DNA of 64,000 nucleotides from Candidatus Parcubacteria bacterium (GTDB lineage Bacteria; Patescibacteria; Paceibacteria; UBA6257; HR35), in assembly GCA_026004535.1 (NCBI GenBank), contig BPJI01000002.1, positions 5,156 to 69,155 of the forward strand. The letters are read 5' to 3'. Under the pieces are notes generated by a model. The model ran no database searches. It worked only from the letters and a program-made list of their open reading frames with translations, and was not told the DNA's origin. Within the stretch, counting starts at the first letter, position 1. Every line of letters starts with the position of its first letter. The translations under genes were made by a program, and so were the position numbers. Shown here piece by piece: positions 60,861 through 64,000 of the stretch.

Positions 60861-61355
60861 ATGGAAAAGAAAATTAAACAAAAATCTGTCGATGATATTA
60901 TAACAATAAAATCAGTTAGATTGGAGAATAAAGGATTAACTTCATTAGAAGGATCGCCAGAAAAAGTTTATTTTTTTAATGTATCTCGTAATAATTTAAA
61001 AAATTTAATAGGTAGTCCAAAAATAGTAAAAGATTATTATGCTGATTATAATCAATTAGAAACATTAGAAGGCTCTCCAGAAGAAGTTGATTATTTTGAT
61101 ATATCACATAATCCAACATTAAAGAACACCGATGGAATTCCTAAAAGGATTGGGATATTGGATTTGTTCGGAACAATTCATTCCGCATCACAATTTACTG
61201 AATATCCTGATTCTGTTAAAGATATTTATTTTGATTATAAAATACCTATTGAAGATGTTAAACAAATTGTTTCTAATATAAAAGAAGTTGGTGTTGTTTA
61301 TATTAGAGATGAAAAATATAAAATAGTGGAAATTTTGAAAATAAATAAACACTAA
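60861..61355 (+). CDS. Leucine-rich-repeat protein
   Basis: 164 residues with about four repeats of the form LxxLEGSPEKVYFFNVSRNN, in which L-x-x-L-x-G-S-P alternates with F-x-x-S-x-N-x-L. This bacterial/phage LRR type forms a small solenoid for protein binding. The C-terminal 50 residues leave the pattern. No signal peptide. Likely a host-interaction protein. Its stop codon lies in the first bases of the repeat at 61351. Confidence 0.7.
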   Translation: MEKKIKQKSVDDIITIKSVRLENKGLTSLEGSPEKVYFFNVSRNNLKNLIGSPKIVKDYYADYNQLETLEGSPEEVDYFDISHNPTLKNTDGIPKRIGILDLFGTIHSASQFTEYPDSVKDIYFDYKIPIEDVKQIVSNIKEVGVVYIRDEKYKIVEILKINKH

Positions 61356-61436
61356 ATTCAACTAATAAATGCAACTTTTGGAGTATAAAAATTATATTTG
61401 CACCATCAAAAAGTTGCATTTTTGACTTGAATTCAC
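61351..61436. repeat. Palindromic repeat with embedded -7 element
   Basis: The left arm (61351-61379) is identical to 43609-43637. The right arm (61402-61435) is a partial inverted copy (AAATGCAACTTTT and AAAAAGTTGCATTT). Between the arms is TATATTTG (61393-61400), a promoter-like -7 element pointing to the methylase at 61467. It looks like paired ends of a lost insertion sequence or a small non-autonomous element now serving as promoter. Confidence 0.6.
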
Positions 61437-61466
61437 CTAATTTATATATATAAAATTGTTTGTATT

Positions 61467-62042
61467 ATGAAAAATGCGTTAATAAGTTATTCAAAGCACG
61501 GTCCCAATGATGAATATCTGACGCCTTTTTTTGCAATAAGTCCATTGTTGAAGTATATCCCGGATAATAAAGTAATATGGTGTCCATTTGACAAAGAAAC
61601 GTCAAATTATGTAAAAGCATTACAAGATGCGGGGCATAAAGTTATACATACACATATTGACGATGGATACAACTTTTTCAACTATGTGCCGGAGCAAGAT
61701 TTTGATATAATTATTTCCAATCCGCCTTACTCAATAAAGACAGATGTATTGAAACGGTGCTATGAATTGAATAAACCATTTGCTTTATTATTACCGATTA
61801 CAACACTTGAAGGTGAAGAGCGTTCAAAATTGTTTTCAAAATATGGAATAGAGTTAATTATATTGGACAGGAGAGTGAATTTTATGAATTGGAAAAATAA
61901 TGTACACAAAAAGAACTGTTGGTTTAATTCAAGTTATTTTTGTTGGAAACTTTTGCCAAAACAACTTATATTTGAACGATTAATTGAAAATGATAATAAA
62001 CAATTAAATTTAAACTTTAACATTAAAAACAAAAAATTATGA
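61467..62042 (+). CDS. Phage-type N6-adenine methyltransferase
   Basis: 191 residues. DEYLTP (15-20), VIWCPFDKETSNYV (36-49) and motif IV SNPPYSIK (84-91) followed by ALLLPITTLEGEER match small phage methylases that carry NPPY but little of motif I. The C-terminal part has FNSSYFCWKLLP. Fifth DNA methylase of the window. Its stop overlaps the next ATG. Confidence 0.75.
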   Translation: MKNALISYSKHGPNDEYLTPFFAISPLLKYIPDNKVIWCPFDKETSNYVKALQDAGHKVIHTHIDDGYNFFNYVPEQDFDIIISNPPYSIKTDVLKRCYELNKPFALLLPITTLEGEERSKLFSKYGIELIILDRRVNFMNWKNNVHKKNCWFNSSYFCWKLLPKQLIFERLIENDNKQLNLNFNIKNKKL

Positions 62043-62461
62043 AAAAGAGAATTTTAGCAGCATCTTTAATGTTAATTTGCTTTACTGTTTTCGGTCAATT
62101 ATCAAAATCAGAAACCATTTACGACAAAAATGATAATATCATCAGCCGAAACATTAGAACTAATTACGAGGGCAAGCAGGATACGTCTTACATTTGCTTA
62201 TTTAGAAACAAAAAGTATCAATATGTGAGCGATTGGTTTTCGTTTTCTATTGATAAAAAAAGAATGATTACATTTTTAGACACCTGTTATAAACTCCTTA
62301 AGAACTATCCCGTAAACACAAGTATCAGTTATGAAATAAACGACGATTTAATTATGATTGAAAACAAAAAGAACTATGTGTTCATGGTTTTTGACGGTGG
62401 ATATTTTACTTTGAACTACAAGGAGTTGGAATTGATGAAGAGTGCTATGCGAAAAGAATAA
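62039..62461 (+). CDS. Secreted or periplasmic small protein
   Basis: 140 residues with a clear signal peptide (MKKRILAASLMLICFTVFGQ, cleavage probably after F-G-Q or V-F-G), and a strand-rich mature part of about 120 residues ending YKELELMKSAMRKE. No lipobox. A 4-base overlap couples it to the methylase. Possibly acts in the periplasm or outer membrane of the host. Function unknown. Confidence 0.65.
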   Translation: MKKRILAASLMLICFTVFGQLSKSETIYDKNDNIISRNIRTNYEGKQDTSYICLFRNKKYQYVSDWFSFSIDKKRMITFLDTCYKLLKNYPVNTSISYEINDDLIMIENKKNYVFMVFDGGYFTLNYKELELMKSAMRKE

Positions 62462-62490
62462 AAAAAAATATCAATTTTAAATAAATTTAC

Positions 62491-62498
62491 TAAATTTG
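62491..62498 (+). promoter_or_regulatory. Candidate -7 element
   Basis: TAAATTTG, 16 bases before ATG 62515, in a 53-base gap. No consensus -33 seen. Confidence 0.5.
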
Positions 62499-62514
62499 CA
62501 CAAATAAATAAACC

Positions 62515-63546
62515 ATGAGAACACATTTCAAACAATTAATTTCGCATAAACCTCCAAGACATGCGGACGACTATTTTGCAATAGCATTTGCATATCAATT
62601 ACTGCAAATTGACGAAAAACCGCTTTATATTGCACCGCAAGGCGACGAGATTAAAAAATATATTAACCACAATTTAGCAAGTAATTTATCCGTAATGGCC
62701 ATACCTTTAAAAAATACAAATGACAAATATTTAATTGTAGATGTTGGCGGTTTATACTATAAAAATGAAGGTTTATTTGACCATCATCAAGACATGATGT
62801 TAAGATGTTCCTTTTATATGTTATTGGAATATCTAATAGAATTAAAATTAAACGGAATAATAAAAACAAAATTGAACATGAATTATATTTTACATTCCAA
62901 TATAGTGGATAAAATTGACTATATTGACAGAAACGGATATCCAAATTTTGTGAAAAAATATCCAGAAGAAGCCAAAATGGAACAAAAAGAAATGGATATA
63001 CCTGTTATTGGTAAAAGAATGATAAATAATAGAGAAGCGAACCAATTTTTGTTGAGTTTAGAACCTTCAAGAGATGATGTCTCTAAAATAATTGTAAACA
63101 ATTTTGAAGATGCGATTGATTATGCGTATAATTCGTTGAATACATTTTACTTGTACCTGTTTGAAAAACTCATATCTGATAAAGATATAGGCGAAGAAAT
63201 AGGGAATAATATCTTATCAATTGAAAAAGAAAAAGAACGTTTCTTTGAAACAGGTAAAAGTATCAATATTGACGAGTTTAATATTTTCTATAATCCCGAA
63301 ATGCCTGCAAAATATATCGGTGAAGTTTATGCAAAAGGATACAATGTAGTAATAAGCAAGAATACGCAAAATCCTAATCATACAAGCATAAACATAAATA
63401 ATACCATAACAAACAGGGCAAATGTGGATAAATTAAAGGAAAAATATGATATAGTTTTTGCTGCGCCTGCCAAGTTTATCATTGTTGTAGATAAACCTGC
63501 AGATGATGTGGATGTAGAGGAGATTATTAAACTATTGTTTTATTGA
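62515..63546 (+). CDS. MYG1/DHH-like phosphoesterase
   Basis: 343 residues. RHADDYFAIAFAYQLL (15-30), DVGGLYY (76-82) and FDHHQ (88-92) are the hallmark blocks of the MYG1 (UPF0160) family, a DHH-type metal-dependent nuclease group studied as a 3'-5' RNA exonuclease in eukaryotes. The middle third is helical and shows no other domain. Viral copies are unusual. Possible roles are RNA turnover or nucleotide recycling during infection. Ends 7 bases inside a convergent gene. Confidence 0.7.
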   Translation: MRTHFKQLISHKPPRHADDYFAIAFAYQLLQIDEKPLYIAPQGDEIKKYINHNLASNLSVMAIPLKNTNDKYLIVDVGGLYYKNEGLFDHHQDMMLRCSFYMLLEYLIELKLNGIIKTKLNMNYILHSNIVDKIDYIDRNGYPNFVKKYPEEAKMEQKEMDIPVIGKRMINNREANQFLLSLEPSRDDVSKIIVNNFEDAIDYAYNSLNTFYLYLFEKLISDKDIGEEIGNNILSIEKEKERFFETGKSINIDEFNIFYNPEMPAKYIGEVYAKGYNVVISKNTQNPNHTSININNTITNRANVDKLKEKYDIVFAAPAKFIIVVDKPADDVDVEEIIKLLFY

Positions 63547-63992
63547 TTTGTTTCGGATGTAAGATTGATGAAAACGCCTTGATATATTTCGTTTTTATCA
63601 TTCTTAAACTTCATTCGTGTTTCGTGTTTGGATATGCATAAATCCACCAATTTGTTGGATTTATCGTATATCTCATAATCAAACGTCTGCATATTGTATT
63701 TTGTAGTGTAATCAATATTGTTGAAGTAAATATATCCACAGTTTAACAGCCCCTTTATTATTAAATCATCACCATCATAAGTTTCATATAATAGTTTTTC
63801 TACATATACTTCAAAATTGTCATATAGTTTATCAACTTCTTTTACTATTACAGGAATGCCATTATATTCATTTGTAAAATATCTGAAACTAAATTCAGAA
63901 GGGAAATTATATACTAATATGTAATCCTTTTTAAACATTAAATTGCAATTCCAGTTTAATGCTTGTTTGATAATATCTTTTCTCTTTTCCAT
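63540..63992 (-). CDS. Hypothetical protein
   Basis: 150 residues starting MEKRKDIIKQALNWN, soluble, strand-rich, basic at the C-terminus, no motif recognised. Leftward gene convergent with the MYG1-like gene, whose 3' end it overlaps by 7 bases. Its promoter lies at or beyond the window edge. Confidence 0.55.
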   Translation of the reverse strand: MEKRKDIIKQALNWNCNLMFKKDYILVYNFPSEFSFRYFTNEYNGIPVIVKEVDKLYDNFEVYVEKLLYETYDGDDLIIKGLLNCGYIYFNNIDYTTKYNMQTFDYEIYDKSNKLVDLCISKHETRMKFKNDKNEIYQGVFINLTSETNQ

Positions 63993-64000
63993 AATTTTAA

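Overview
The window is a very AT-rich (about a quarter G+C by eye), gene-dense piece of what looks like a bacterial virus or virus-like extrachromosomal element of the phylum Bacteroidota. Three things point there. Many operon-leading genes have a TAnnTTTG element 15-60 bases before the start codon, twice with a well-placed upstream TTTG, which is the Bacteroidota sigma-A promoter. Start codons are preceded by A/T-rich leaders rather than Shine-Dalgarno sequences. A degraded AbiJ-type defence gene and HigA-, RecT- and Dam-type accessory genes are present. No rRNA, tRNA, CRISPR array, transposase or integrase was found, and no DNA polymerase, primase, RNA polymerase, terminase, portal or HK97-type capsid gene was recognised.

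Layout. (1) 1-8.6 kb, minus strand: a virion-like block led by a 34-residue membrane peptide and a beta-rich, unusually G+C-rich 264-residue protein (capsid candidate). A strong terminator follows, then a chain of proteins mostly carrying one membrane anchor (usually C-terminal), plus a basic AT-hook protein. (2) 8.55-9.06 kb: a gene-free divergent region with a 35-base T tract, an ATT repeat and eight copies of TTGTTAATAA, an origin or control-region candidate. (3) 9.06-37.5 kb, plus strand: a putative nuclease, a 2190-residue Strawberry-notch/SNF2-like helicase, an 856-residue unknown protein, an FtsK/HerA-like packaging ATPase candidate, an HExxH metalloprotease, two receptor-binding-type proteins, M15 and M23 peptidases, a DUF1064-like nuclease, a run of acidic low-complexity proteins and a spanin-like pair. 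(4) 37.5-43 kb: orphan HigA antitoxin, RuvC-like resolvase and a membrane-anchored GH108 lysozyme. (5) 43.0-45.4 kb: an inserted cassette flanked by 45-base imperfect direct repeats, with an AbiJ fragment and an Eco57I-like methyltransferase. (6) 45.5-52.5 kb: CCA-adding enzyme and many small accessory proteins. (7) 52.5-64 kb: a methyltransferase cassette between 92-base inverted repeats, a YqaJ/RecT recombination pair, three further DNA methyltransferases, a leucine-rich-repeat protein and a MYG1/DHH-like protein.

How it fits together (inference): the left and central blocks suit a particle with an internal membrane, a jelly-roll-like shell and an FtsK/HerA packaging motor rather than a tailed phage. 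The right third looks like an early/accessory region for recombination, self-methylation against host restriction, and host take-over. If the missing tailed-phage genes are absent from the whole genome, this would be an unusually large tailless virus of Bacteroidota. That is a hypothesis that the rest of the replicon must test.
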